Shown in pieces: positions 20,233-29,046 of a stretch of 64,000 nt of DNA. This stretch comes from Microbacterium hydrocarbonoxydans (GTDB lineage: Bacteria; Actinomycetota; Actinomycetes; Actinomycetales; Microbacteriaceae). Under the pieces are notes generated by a model. The model was not told where the DNA came from. It searched no databases and saw nothing but the letters and a program-made list of their open reading frames with translations. The translations under genes and the position numbers were made by a program. The stretch spans positions 124,001-188,000 of the forward strand of contig NZ_JYJB01000008.1 of NCBI RefSeq assembly GCF_000956475.1, read 5' to 3'. Position 1 is the first letter of the stretch. Each line of letters opens with the position of its first letter.

Positions 20233-20250
20233 GGCGATGTGCGCATCGCC
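20233..20250 (+). terminator. Hairpin after the ROK kinase gene
   Basis: GGCGATG-TGCG-CATCGCC, a perfect 7-bp stem, preceded by a looser pair TTCACCCCTCC / GGAGGGTGAA. Between the ROK and GH20 genes; the remainder of the 149-bp gap shows only the GH20 ribosome site. Confidence 0.4.
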
Positions 20251-20319
20251 GCCTACAGAGGCGCAGTGCCGTTCGTTGATCGGTCCGCGCCATCCATCGA
20301 ATGCAGGGAAGGGAACACC

Positions 20320-22509
20320 ATGAATACGAAAAGTCAGCAAAGGCGCTGGAGTCGACAGGGAGCCACAGCTGCGGCGACAGTCCTCGTGGCAGGTCTGTTC
20401 GTCGCGATCGCGCCGTCAGCCGCCCATGCCGCGGACCCCGGGGTGCCGGTCGTTCCGCGGACCGACGCGTTCAGCGCAGGGACCGGGACGTTCACGCTGA
20501 CGTCAGGGTCACGGATCATCGTCGACTCCGCGACGGCGGGCGCTTCCACGACAGGCCCCACGGGCACTCTCTTCGCGGGCTCCACACTCCAGGAGGCGGC
20601 GACAAGTCTCGCCTCGCAGTACCGCTACCTCTCGGGCTTGAGCCTGCCGCTGGTGACGGGCGGAACTCCGGACGCCGACGACATCCTCATCACCCTCGCT
20701 TCTTCGACGTCCCAGGGGGTCGAGGGCTACCAGGTCGAGACATCATCGAGCGCAGGCGCGCGCATCACCGCGGCGACGTCCGCAGGAGCTTTCTACGGCG
20801 GGCAGACTCTGCTCCAGCGCCTGCGCACCGGGTCGTGGAGCGCCCCGGCCGGGACGATCGACGACGTACCCGACTCGGGGCACCGCGCGGTCTCCGTCGA
20901 CGTCGCCCGCAACTTCTGGACGGTCTCCGAGCTGAAGGATCTCATCCGCCGGATGGGCGCGCTCAAGCTCAACGCCCTGCAATTGCATTTCAACGAGAAC
21001 GAAGCGTTCCGTCTGTACTCGACCAACCCGGCGTACAGCGGGCTGGCGCCCTCCAGCGCTTCCTTTCGCTACAGCAAAGCGGACATAGACACGCTCGTGG
21101 CGTTCGCCAAGGCGTACCAGGTCACACTCATCCCCGAGATCGACACCCCGTATCACTCCGGTGCGATCACCCGGCTCGACAGCTCGCGCTCCTTCGCAGC
21201 CAATTGCGGTGCGACCTACTCGGACACCCTCGACATCACCAACGCATCGGTGCGGTCATGGACCGTGGGGCTCTACCAGGAGTTCCTCTCCTGGTTCCCC
21301 GGAGCGTACTTCCACATCGGCAATGACGAGGTTCCGCTCACTCTCAACTCCTGCGCCTACGTGTCCGGCTCCGGCAAGTCGATCGAGCAGTGGCAGACCG
21401 AGTTCGTCAACCAGCTGGACACGGCAGTGAACGCCGCAGGCAAGACCACGATGATGTGGGCCAACGGGCCTGACATCCTGCCGAACACCGATATCACCTT
21501 CGTCAACTTCGGGTCCGTCTCCAACGCGGCCTTCCTCCGCGGCCAGGGCTACAAGGTCGTCGACACCGCGTGGGGCGCCAGCGGCTACCAGCGCTTCTTC
21601 CTGATCCCGGGGATGATCCGTGACAGCCGCACAGCGAGCGAGAGCCAGATCTATGGCTGGAGCTGGCCGGGAGGTGCGAACAACCTCGGGCAGCAGTTCG
21701 CGATCTGGATGGATTTCGCAAACACTCAGGAGAACTACTCCGTCGTCGACCTCTACTCCACGAAGCTCGCGACGTTCGCGGAGCGGATCTGGGCCACATC
21801 GGCTCCGACGCTGACCGCCACGCAGTTCGCCGCCCGGTGGGCTGCGATCGGGGATGCCGCCGGAGTCGCGGCCCGTCCCGCAGCAGCAGCGAGCACGACG
21901 ACACCCGCTCTGAAGTATTCATTCGACAGCACGGTGGCTCTCTCTGCCAGCGAGTTCACCTCAGCGCCCACCGGATATGCGTCGACCGGCTCGCGTGCGC
22001 TCGCGGCCGTCCGCGGCGCGGGAGGGACACCGGGGACCACCACGGGCCGCGGGGGTTCAGGAAGCGCCGTTCAGTTCGGCGGAGCCGCGAATCAGACGCT
22101 GACCATCGGCGATGAGCGACTGCCGTCATCTTGGACCGTCTCGCTCTGGGTCAAGCCGACGGCGACGAACACCGACACATCACTGGTCAGCAGTTGGCGC
22201 AGTGCGCTGAAGCTGTCGCAGTACAACACCTCGAGCAAGGTCGGCGTCACGGTTTTCGGTGTCGGCGACTACACCGTGGACTACTCCGCACCCACAGGCA
22301 CCTGGACGCATCTGGCGTTCGTCTCCAACGGTTCCCAGGTGCAGGTCTACGCCGCCGGTGCACTGGTGGGGACGATCGCCGCGACCGTCCCGTATCCGGC
22401 CGCCGGCGGGATCGGGGGGCAGAAGTCCGTCAACGGCGCGATCGATGACGTGGCCATCTTCTACGGGGCTCTGTCCGCGACCGAGGTCGCGGCACTGGCC
22501 GCAGGCTGA
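20320..22509 (+). CDS. Secreted family GH20 beta-N-acetylhexosaminidase with C-terminal lectin-like domain
   Basis: 729 residues from ATG 20320 (GGAAGGGA upstream). Signal peptide with cleavage after AAHA near residue 38. GH20b-like N-domain to about 190, catalytic barrel from GHRAVSVDVARNF, with catalytic pair Asp336-Glu337 in HIGNDEVPL and the substrate-binding Trp in YGWSWPGG. Residues about 555-729 form a LamG/concanavalin-like jellyroll (GGAANQTLTIGDERLP, WTVSLWVKP), probably carbohydrate binding. Removes terminal GlcNAc or GalNAc outside the cell, supplying sugar for the upstream transporter. Confidence 0.92.
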   Translation: MNTKSQQRRWSRQGATAAATVLVAGLFVAIAPSAAHAADPGVPVVPRTDAFSAGTGTFTLTSGSRIIVDSATAGASTTGPTGTLFAGSTLQEAATSLASQYRYLSGLSLPLVTGGTPDADDILITLASSTSQGVEGYQVETSSSAGARITAATSAGAFYGGQTLLQRLRTGSWSAPAGTIDDVPDSGHRAVSVDVARNFWTVSELKDLIRRMGALKLNALQLHFNENEAFRLYSTNPAYSGLAPSSASFRYSKADIDTLVAFAKAYQVTLIPEIDTPYHSGAITRLDSSRSFAANCGATYSDTLDITNASVRSWTVGLYQEFLSWFPGAYFHIGNDEVPLTLNSCAYVSGSGKSIEQWQTEFVNQLDTAVNAAGKTTMMWANGPDILPNTDITFVNFGSVSNAAFLRGQGYKVVDTAWGASGYQRFFLIPGMIRDSRTASESQIYGWSWPGGANNLGQQFAIWMDFANTQENYSVVDLYSTKLATFAERIWATSAPTLTATQFAARWAAIGDAAGVAARPAAAASTTTPALKYSFDSTVALSASEFTSAPTGYASTGSRALAAVRGAGGTPGTTTGRGGSGSAVQFGGAANQTLTIGDERLPSSWTVSLWVKPTATNTDTSLVSSWRSALKLSQYNTSSKVGVTVFGVGDYTVDYSAPTGTWTHLAFVSNGSQVQVYAAGALVGTIAATVPYPAAGGIGGQKSVNGAIDDVAIFYGALSATEVAALAAG

Positions 22510-22514
22510 TGACC

Positions 22515-22550
22515 GTGGGTGTGGCGCCCGATCACGGGCGCCACACCCAC
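22515..22550 (+). terminator. Strong terminator hairpin after the GH20 gene
   Basis: Perfect 16-bp stem GTGGGTGTGGCGCCCG / CGGGCGCCACACCCAC with loop ATCA, starting 5 bp past the stop. The best-formed terminator in the window. Confidence 0.8.
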
Positions 22551-22598
22551 TCCGCTATTTGTCGGAAGCCCGGATAGCTGCGGGCCTGACCCTGGGTA

Positions 22599-22618
22599 CT
22601 TAGCCCAACTAGACTAAG
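22599..22618. promoter_or_regulatory. Candidate operator and leaderless promoter of the toxin-antitoxin pair
   Basis: CTTAG-N10-CTAAG inverted repeat, with TAGACT (22610-22615) 6 nt before the antitoxin ATG and no Shine-Dalgarno. Position fits autorepression by the antitoxin-toxin complex. Confidence 0.4.
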
Positions 22619-22621
22619 CCC

Positions 22622-22861
22622 ATGGCGATCCAGGTGAACATGCACGAGGCGAAGAGTCAGCTCTCCGCGCTGGTCGAGCGCGTCCTCGCCGGCGAGCAGG
22701 TCACGATCGCGCGCGCGGGGAACCCGGTGATCGACCTCGTCATCCACCGGGAGGATCGCCCCGTCATCGGCGCCCTCAAGGGCACGTTCACCTACGACGC
22801 CGACGCGTTCGACGACGCCGACGCCGAGGTCCGCGAGATGTTCTACGGATCCGCCGACTGA
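22622..22861 (+). CDS. Phd/YefM-type antitoxin of a VapBC-like module
   Basis: 79 residues. N-terminal MHEAKSQLSALVERVLAGEQV matches the DNA-binding Phd/YefM fold, followed by the ARAGNPVIDLV strand and an acidic C-terminus (DADAFDDADAEVREMF) that usually wraps the toxin. Represses its own promoter and neutralises the PIN toxin in this family. Overlaps the toxin start by one base. Confidence 0.9.
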   Translation: MAIQVNMHEAKSQLSALVERVLAGEQVTIARAGNPVIDLVIHREDRPVIGALKGTFTYDADAFDDADAEVREMFYGSAD

Positions 22862-23247
22862 TGCTGCTCGACACGCACGCACTGCTCTGGCTCGCAACAG
22901 ATGACGATCGCCTTGGCCCGCGCAGCCGCGCCCGCATCGCAGAAGCACCTCGCGTGCACTATTCCGCCGTGTCCATCTCGGAGATCGTGATCAAGCACAT
23001 GCTCGGCAGGATCGACCTTCCCGGCGGCGACCGCTTCCCCGAGGTGTTCGCACAGATGGGTCTCGTGGAGCTTCCTTTCACGTCTCGCCATGCGAACGCG
23101 TTGCGCGAGGAGCCGGAGCTGGCGCGCCGCGACCCCTTCGACCGCTTCGTTCTCGCGCAGTCGTTCGCCGATGGGATGCCGCTGCTCTCCGCGGATCGCG
23201 CCCTCCTCGAACTCGGGCGCACCTGGGTGCACGATGCCCGCGCATAG
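22861..23247 (+). CDS. PIN-domain ribonuclease toxin (VapC-like)
   Basis: 128 residues. PIN fold with four acidic residues: LLDTHALLW at the N-terminus, SEIVIK, DPFDRFVLAQ and LLSADRAL. Members cleave tRNA or rRNA with Mg2+. It is directly coupled to the antitoxin (TGATG). No mobile-element marks flank the pair. Confidence 0.9.
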   Translation: MLLDTHALLWLATDDDRLGPRSRARIAEAPRVHYSAVSISEIVIKHMLGRIDLPGGDRFPEVFAQMGLVELPFTSRHANALREEPELARRDPFDRFVLAQSFADGMPLLSADRALLELGRTWVHDARA

Positions 23248-23329
23248 TCCGACCGGATCAGCACCTTGGATCCACCATGCGGAAATCAGAGTCCGAACTG
23301 TGGACATGCTGGTCGGACTGATCTAGAAT
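23246..23329 (+). promoter_or_regulatory. Promoter of the second molybdenum-hydroxylase operon, with AGTCCGA repeats
   Basis: TGGACA (23301-23306) and TAGAAT (23324-23329) are 17 nt apart. AGTCCGA (23290-23296) and TCGGACT (23313-23319) form an inverted repeat straddling the -35; a third AGTCCGA is at 23246-23252. Different from the TTCCG palindrome of xdhABC. Confidence 0.6.
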
Positions 23330-23410
23330 CTCTTCAGGCCTAGGCGGGTTTCCACAACCATCTACCGGGCATCCCACGGCGAAGACGCCGATGTGACCCG
23401 GAGGTGCTCC

Positions 23411-24643
23411 ATGCTCGACCGTCTGCCCGACTACGCAGAATGCCTGACCGACCCCGATCGATGGGCGATCGCCACGATCGCCGAGGTCTCAGGCTCCGTG
23501 CCTCGCCCCGCCGGCACCTCGATGGCCGTGCGCGACGACGGCCGCACGATCGGCTCGGTGTCGGGGGGCTGCGTCGAGGGCGCGGTGGTGGTTGCCGCGA
23601 TCGAGTGCCTCGCGAGCGGGGAGGTCGAGCTGCACTCCTTCGGCTACGCCGACGACGACGGCGTCTCGATCGGGCTCATGTGCGGCGGCGATGTGCGCGT
23701 GCTCGTGCAGCCACTGAGCACCATCCCCGCCGGCATCCTCTCCGATCTCGCCCGCCCCGGCCGCAGTCCGCGGATCGTGCGGGAGCTGCCGTGCGACGAC
23801 GCGGCACGCAACGGCGGAGTACGCGCCTTCGGGAGGAGCCTGCCCGCAGATCCCTCCGCCCGAGCACGCGTTCTCCTCCCGACCGACCCGACCGACGCGA
23901 CTGCCGGCACCGGCGCCGACACCGCCGACTTCGACGAACGCGTCCGTGCGGCGCTCGAGCTCGGCGGCGCGCACGTCGTCGAGATCACCGACCGCTCGCG
24001 GCCGGAGTGCCCGGTGGTGCGCCGTCTGCTCGTGGAGTCGACGACGGCCCCACCGCGCCTCGTGATCTACGGGGCGAACGACTTCTCGGCCGCTCTCGCG
24101 CAGGCGGCTGCGCTGCTCGGCCGGCACGTCACGGTGTGCGACGCCCGCCCGGTGTTCGCGACGCGCGCCCGCCACCCCGGCGCCCACGAGGTCGTCCTCA
24201 TGCACCCCGCCGAGCACTTCGCGCGGGAGACGGATGCGGGACGCATCGACACCCGCACCGCGATCGTCGTGCTCACGCACGATCCGCGCTTCGATCTGCC
24301 CGTGCTCGCCCGGGCGCTCACAGCAGACCTCGCCTACGTCGGCGCGATGGGATCGCGCGTGACGCACGAGAAGCGGATACAGGAGCTGCGCGCCGGAGGA
24401 CTCGCCGAAGCTCATCTCGCTCGTCTGCACTCGCCGATCGGCCTCGACATCGGCGCACGGACTCCGGCCGAGGTCGCAGTGTCGATTCTCGCAGAACTCA
24501 TCCTCGTCGAGACCGCGGCGCGCACGGCTGTCTCGGCCACGTCGCGGCGCAAGCTGCGCGACACAACGGGCGATGTCCACGAGGCGGGCCGCACCTGCGC
24601 GACCGATCCGCAGCGCACCGAGGAGGCGATCGCATGGATGTGA
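23411..24643 (+). CDS. XdhC/CoxI family molybdenum hydroxylase maturation protein
   Basis: 410 residues from ATG 23411, with GGAGG 7 nt upstream. XdhC-like N-domain: EVSGSVPRPAGTSMAV, SGGCVEGAV and LMCGGDVRV (single conserved Cys in each); Rossmann-like C-domain from RLVIYGANDFSAAL to LAYVGAMGSR and IGLDIGARTPAEVAVSI. Such proteins bind, sulfurate and insert Moco. A 110-residue linker between domains makes it longer than XdhC at 12208. First gene of the second hydroxylase operon, so dedicated to that enzyme. Confidence 0.9.
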   Translation: MLDRLPDYAECLTDPDRWAIATIAEVSGSVPRPAGTSMAVRDDGRTIGSVSGGCVEGAVVVAAIECLASGEVELHSFGYADDDGVSIGLMCGGDVRVLVQPLSTIPAGILSDLARPGRSPRIVRELPCDDAARNGGVRAFGRSLPADPSARARVLLPTDPTDATAGTGADTADFDERVRAALELGGAHVVEITDRSRPECPVVRRLLVESTTAPPRLVIYGANDFSAALAQAAALLGRHVTVCDARPVFATRARHPGAHEVVLMHPAEHFARETDAGRIDTRTAIVVLTHDPRFDLPVLARALTADLAYVGAMGSRVTHEKRIQELRAGGLAEAHLARLHSPIGLDIGARTPAEVAVSILAELILVETAARTAVSATSRRKLRDTTGDVHEAGRTCATDPQRTEEAIAWM

Positions 24644-25647
24644 CGAGCGTCGACGAGGTCCTGATGTGCGCCGACCCGACCGCCTGGCGCCCCGGAGACT
24701 CCTGGCTGGCGGGCGGCACGGTCATCTACTCCTACGGCACCGACATCACGCGCGGAGCCCCGACCCGCCTGCTCGACATCACGGGCGCGGGATGGCAGCC
24801 GATCACGTGGCACCCGAACGGCGACCTCGAGATCGCGGCGACCTGCCGCATCGCCGAGCTGCACGCTCTCGCCGACGACCCGAGGCCAGGCGGCACGCCC
24901 CGCGGCGACCTGCGGGGGCTCGACGTGATCCCGCCGGCGTGCGACGCGTTCGTCGCCTCGTGGAAGATCTGGAATGTCTCGACCGTCGGCGGCAATGTCG
25001 CCACCGCCCTGCCGGCCGGCCCCATGATCTCGCTGCTCACCGCGTGGGACGCCACGGCTCTGATCCTGCGCCCCGACGGGCGCCGGCACCGCGCCGCGGT
25101 CGCCGACCTCATCGTCGGCCCCGCCCGGACCCGTCTCGGCTACGGCGAGCTGATCCGCAGCTTCCTGGTTCCCGGCGAAGCGCTGCGTCAGCCCCACGCC
25201 TTCCGTCGCATGTCGCTCACCGAGCGAGGCCGCTCTGCCGCGCTGCTGATAGGCCGCCGCACGGCAGAGCGCGGCCTGCGCCTCTCGGTGACGGCATCCG
25301 TCCCCCGTCCTGTCGTCCTCGACCTCCTCGCCGACGCCCCACCTGCGCGCCCACGCCCCATCACAGCGACGTCGGTCACGTGGGGCGTCGACGGGCAGGT
25401 GGGGCGCCGACGCGCAGGACGCCCCATCCCCGCGGATGCCGCGGCCTGGCGCACGGCGATCGACACCGCCGCGGCGAGCGCGGGCGGCTGGTACGACGAC
25501 ATCCACGGCGAGCCGGAGTGGCGGCGGCTGATGACCCACCGGCTCGGTGACGAGATCCTCGCCGAGCTGCTCCCGGAGGCGACCGGTGTCGAGCGGGCGA
25601 GAGGCCGCATCACGGGCGATCTACGCATCGAGAGGAGAACCGCATGA
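24634..25647 (+). CDS. FAD-binding (CoxM/XdhB-type medium) subunit of a molybdenum hydroxylase, interrupted in frame by a repeat element
   Basis: 337 residues from ATG 24634, overlapping the upstream gene by 10 bp. FAD-binding motifs are SWLAGGTVIYSYG near residue 25 and TVGGNVATALPAGPM near 110. Residues 233-259 (from ADAPPARPRP to GQVGRR) are encoded by an 80-bp inverted-repeat element that also occurs intergenically at 29047-29126; they have no counterpart I know in the family. The C-terminal WYDDIHGEPEWRR block resumes family-like sequence. Passes electrons from the fused FeS/Mo subunit to an acceptor. Whether the insert is tolerated is untested. Confidence 0.88.
   Translation: MDVTSVDEVLMCADPTAWRPGDSWLAGGTVIYSYGTDITRGAPTRLLDITGAGWQPITWHPNGDLEIAATCRIAELHALADDPRPGGTPRGDLRGLDVIPPACDAFVASWKIWNVSTVGGNVATALPAGPMISLLTAWDATALILRPDGRRHRAAVADLIVGPARTRLGYGELIRSFLVPGEALRQPHAFRRMSLTERGRSAALLIGRRTAERGLRLSVTASVPRPVVLDLLADAPPARPRPITATSVTWGVDGQVGRRRAGRPIPADAAAWRTAIDTAAASAGGWYDDIHGEPEWRRLMTHRLGDEILAELLPEATGVERARGRITGDLRIERRTA
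25330..25409. repeat. 80-bp inverted-repeat element, copy A (inside the FAD-subunit gene)
   Basis: Ends carry 11-bp inverted repeats CGCCCCACCTG (25335-25345) and CAGGTGGGGCG (25396-25406), with inner GCCCCA/TGGGGC. Aligns without gaps to copy B at 29047-29126, about 66 of 80 positions by eye. A further GACGCCCCA follows at 25419-25427. Confidence 0.85.
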
Positions 25648-28388
25648 GCATCATCGACGTCGGCACGGATGCCGAGGCCACGACCGCGACGCGCACCACC
25701 ACGCTCGACGGCCGCACAGTGGAACTCGCACCCGAACCCGGCCAGTGCCTGCGCACCTGGCTGCGCGACCAGGGCTCCTACGGCGTGAAGAAGGGGTGCG
25801 ACGGCGGAGACTGCGGCGCGTGCACCGTGATCGTCGACGGCGACGCCGTGCACAGCTGCGTGTATCCGGCCCATCGGGCCGTCGACAAGAACATCGTCAC
25901 GGTGCAGGGGCTCGGCACGCCGGAGCAGCCGCATCCCGTGCAGCAGCGGTTCCGCAGGGCCGCGGGCTTCCAGTGCGGGTTCTGCACTGCGGGCATGGTG
26001 TGCACCGTGGCGTCGATGCCCGAGGACGCCGAGCACGACCTCGGCCGCACGCTGAAGGGCAACCTCTGCCGCTGCACGGGTTATCGCGCGATCGAGGATG
26101 CCGTGCACGGCGTGGAGAACGTCGACGACCGAGCCGGCGGCGTGGGCCACGCGACGGGCGCCCCCGCAGCCCTCGGCGTGGTCACCGGCACCGCGAGGTA
26201 CACCATGGACATCGACCCCGACGAGCTCCCCGGACCGCTCCTCTACGGGGCCGTGGTGCGCAGCCCGCATCCGCATGCCCGCGTCATCCGCATCGATGCC
26301 GCGCGCGCCCTCACCTCCCCCGGCGTCGCGCGCGTGCTCACCGCCGCCGATGCGCCGCGGACCCTGTTCTCCACCGCGCAGCACGAGCTCGTCGAGGACG
26401 ATCCGGAGGACACCAGGGTGTTCGACGACGTCATGCGCTTCGTCGGCCAGCGGGTGGCCCTGGTCGTGGCCGAGTCGCAGCGGGCCGCCGTCCGTGCGGC
26501 GCGACTCGTCGACGTCGAGTACGAGGTGCTTGCGTTCAACCTCGACCCCGAGCTCGCAGACCACCCCGGCACGCCGGTGCTGCACGGCGACAGCAACGTC
26601 GTGATGCAGATGCACTCTGAGGTCGGCGATCTCGAGGCGGCGCTCGCGGCATCCGACCTCGTCGAAGACCTCACCTTCCACACACACCGCGTCTCGCACA
26701 CCGCCCTCGAAACGCACGGCGCGATCGCCTGGCAGGACGACGGCGGCCGCTTCGTCGTGCGCAGCAGCACGCAGGTCCCGTTCCTGGTGCGGCGCTCGCT
26801 CGCGCGGGTCTTCGGGCTCCAGAAGGACGAGGTGCGCGTGTATGCCGCACGGGTCGGCGGCGGCTTCGGCGGCAAGCAGGAGATGCTCACGGAAGACCTC
26901 GCCCTGCTCGCGGCCAAGGCCACCGGTCGCCCCGTGCGGATCGAGTTCTCCCGCAAGGAGGTGCTGACTGCGACGACCGTGCGGCATCCGTTCCGCATGC
27001 GCGTGCGCATGGGCGCGGCCTCCGACGGCACGATCACCGCGATCGCGGTCGATGTGCGATCGAACACCGGCGCCTACGGCAATCACGGCCCCGGCGTGAT
27101 GTTCCACGGCGTGGGCGAGTCGATCGCGGTCTACCGGGCGGCGGCCAAGAAGATCCACGCCGCGGTCGTCTACACGAACTCGATCCCCTCGGGAGCGTTC
27201 CGCGGCTACGGGCTCAGCCAGATGATCTTCGCGATCGAATCCACGGTCGACGAAGTCGCCCGCCGGCTCGGTCTCGACCCGCTCGAGATGCGCACGCGCA
27301 ACCTCATCGGCCCTCACGACGCCATGATCGCGGCCCACGAGGAGCCTGACCTCATCATCGGCAGCTACGGGCTCGACGAGTGCGTCGCCGTCGTGCGCGA
27401 ACGGCTGGCCGGCACACGCGAAGCGGATGCCGCGGCCCTCGCCCCCGGCTGGACGATCGGCGAAGGCGCCGCCGTCGCGATGATCGCGACCGTGCCTCCG
27501 CGCGGCCATCACTCTCACGTCACGATCCGGCTCGACGCCGACGGGGCGTTCGGCCTCGACGTCGGTACCGCCGAGTTCGGCAACGGCACCTCGACCGTGC
27601 ATCAGCAGATCGCGGCGACCGTGCTGCAGAGCACGACGCGTCGCGTGCGGCTGCGTCAGGCCGACTCCGACCTGGTCGAGCACGACACGGGCGCGTTCGG
27701 CTCGACCGGCACCGTCGTCGCGGGGCGGGCGACGCATGCGGCCGCGACCTCGCTGGCCGAGATGATCCGCACACGCGCAGCCGCCGTGCTCGGCGCACCG
27801 GTCGACGAGTGCGTGCTCGCGGGAGACCGCGTCATGTGCAGCGGCTCTTCGATCGCGCTGCGCGACCTCGCGGCGGACGGCCCGCTGGAGGCGACCGGCT
27901 ACTGGGGCGGCAGCCCACGGTCGGTCGCGTTCAACGTGCAAGGGTTCCGGGTCGCGATCGACGAGAGCACCGGAGAGCTGCGGATCCTCCGCTCGATCCA
28001 TGCGGCCGATGCCGGAGTGGTCGTGAACCCCGAGCAGTGCCGCGGGCAGATCGAGGGCGGCATCGCCCAGGCGATCGGCGCGACGCTGCACGAGATCGTG
28101 CGCGTCGACGAGACGGGCCGGGTGACCAGCGACATCCTGCGGCAGTACCACGTGCCGACCTTCGCCGACGTTCCACGATCGGAGATCTCCTTCGCGAAGA
28201 CCAGCGACGTGCTCGGTCCGCTGGGTGCGAAGTCGATGAGCGAGTCGCCGTTCAATCCGGTCGCTCCGGCGCTGGCCGCCGCGATCCGCGACGCCACCGG
28301 CATCCGCATGACCACGACGCCCTTCACCCGCGATCGGATCCACGCCGCGATCCTCGAGCGCGACACGCGACGGAGGGCGGACGGATGA
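25644..28388 (+). CDS. Fused 2Fe-2S / molybdopterin subunit of a second molybdenum hydroxylase (xanthine dehydrogenase family)
   Basis: 914 residues. N-terminal ferredoxin part: CDGGDCGACTV, CGFCTAGM and CRCTGYRAI within the first 160 residues; the Mo-binding part follows from about 180. Arg520 (AFRGYG) and catalytic Glu867 (GAKSMSE) are present, but the Glu that binds purine in xanthine dehydrogenase is Gln412 here (GGGFGGKQE). Substrate therefore may be another purine or N-heterocycle. Gene fusion of FeS and Mo parts differs from XdhAB. ATGA overlaps at both ends place it firmly in the 23411-28993 operon. Confidence 0.92.
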   Translation: MSIIDVGTDAEATTATRTTTLDGRTVELAPEPGQCLRTWLRDQGSYGVKKGCDGGDCGACTVIVDGDAVHSCVYPAHRAVDKNIVTVQGLGTPEQPHPVQQRFRRAAGFQCGFCTAGMVCTVASMPEDAEHDLGRTLKGNLCRCTGYRAIEDAVHGVENVDDRAGGVGHATGAPAALGVVTGTARYTMDIDPDELPGPLLYGAVVRSPHPHARVIRIDAARALTSPGVARVLTAADAPRTLFSTAQHELVEDDPEDTRVFDDVMRFVGQRVALVVAESQRAAVRAARLVDVEYEVLAFNLDPELADHPGTPVLHGDSNVVMQMHSEVGDLEAALAASDLVEDLTFHTHRVSHTALETHGAIAWQDDGGRFVVRSSTQVPFLVRRSLARVFGLQKDEVRVYAARVGGGFGGKQEMLTEDLALLAAKATGRPVRIEFSRKEVLTATTVRHPFRMRVRMGAASDGTITAIAVDVRSNTGAYGNHGPGVMFHGVGESIAVYRAAAKKIHAAVVYTNSIPSGAFRGYGLSQMIFAIESTVDEVARRLGLDPLEMRTRNLIGPHDAMIAAHEEPDLIIGSYGLDECVAVVRERLAGTREADAAALAPGWTIGEGAAVAMIATVPPRGHHSHVTIRLDADGAFGLDVGTAEFGNGTSTVHQQIAATVLQSTTRRVRLRQADSDLVEHDTGAFGSTGTVVAGRATHAAATSLAEMIRTRAAAVLGAPVDECVLAGDRVMCSGSSIALRDLAADGPLEATGYWGGSPRSVAFNVQGFRVAIDESTGELRILRSIHAADAGVVVNPEQCRGQIEGGIAQAIGATLHEIVRVDETGRVTSDILRQYHVPTFADVPRSEISFAKTSDVLGPLGAKSMSESPFNPVAPALAAAIRDATGIRMTTTPFTRDRIHAAILERDTRRRADG

Positions 28389-28993
28389 CACTGCACCACC
28401 GCCACGCGATCGTGCTGGCGGCGGGCACGGGCTCTCGGCTGGGGCTCGGCCCCAAGGCGCTGCTGCCCTGGAACGGCGAGGTGCTCGCGACGCGCGCAGC
28501 ACGGGCGGCCGCGCTGGCGGGCTGCAGCGTGTCGATCGCGATCGGCCCAGGGGCTGTGGAGGTGCGCCGGTGGCTGCGGCGCCGCTCGTCTTCTGCCGTC
28601 GCGGTGCACGTGCACGACGCCGCGCTCGGCATGAGCGCCTCGCTGCGCGCCGCCGTGCGGCAGCTGCGGTCTGCCGGACCTCGGCCCGACGTCGTGATCG
28701 TGCTGCTCGTCGATCAGCCCGGAGTGGACGACGCTGTCATCCGCCGTCTCCTCGACGCGCACACGACGGGCCGCGCGACCAGGGCCGCGTGGAACGGCGT
28801 GCCCGGCAATCCGGTGGTCTTCGACACCGACCACCTGATCGAGGCGGCGGATGCGGCGCTCGGAGACTCCGCCGCGCGGGTGTGGCTCGCCCTGCATCCG
28901 CACCTCGTCGATGCCGTCGAATGCGGCGATCTGAGCTCCGGCGCCGACGTCGACGAGCCGTCCGACCTCGCCGCCTGGCCCGAACTGGGCTGA
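28385..28993 (+). CDS. MobA-like NTP transferase, probable molybdenum cofactor cytidylyltransferase
   Basis: 202 residues. N-terminal nucleotide-binding signature VLAAGTGSRLGLGPKALLPW, the metal-binding LVDQPGVDD segment and the GVPGNPVVF motif place it in the MocA/MobA family. MocA-type enzymes add CMP to molybdopterin to give the dinucleotide cofactor used by hydroxylases of this family. Position as last gene of the hydroxylase operon (ATGA overlap) supports MocA rather than MobA. CTP preference is inferred. Confidence 0.85.
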   Translation: MTLHHRHAIVLAAGTGSRLGLGPKALLPWNGEVLATRAARAAALAGCSVSIAIGPGAVEVRRWLRRRSSSAVAVHVHDAALGMSASLRAAVRQLRSAGPRPDVVIVLLVDQPGVDDAVIRRLLDAHTTGRATRAAWNGVPGNPVVFDTDHLIEAADAALGDSAARVWLALHPHLVDAVECGDLSSGADVDEPSDLAAWPELG

Positions 28994-29046
28994 CAGCGCC
29001 GCGGGCGCGCCTGCGCATCCGCCCGCCCTGCGCACCAACCTCCCCC

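Noticed and set aside
22622..23247. Toxin-antitoxin pair as part of a mobile element
   Set aside because: No transposase, integrase, att-like repeats or composition shift around it.
23277..23298. CGGAA...TCCGAA near the second hydroxylase promoter as another TTCCG-N5-CGGAA site
   Set aside because: Arms are in the wrong orientation and spacing; better explained by the AGTCCGA repeats.
25188..28502. 1104-codon frame antisense to the second hydroxylase operon
   Set aside because: Runs across four real genes and their overlaps; typical high-GC artefact.
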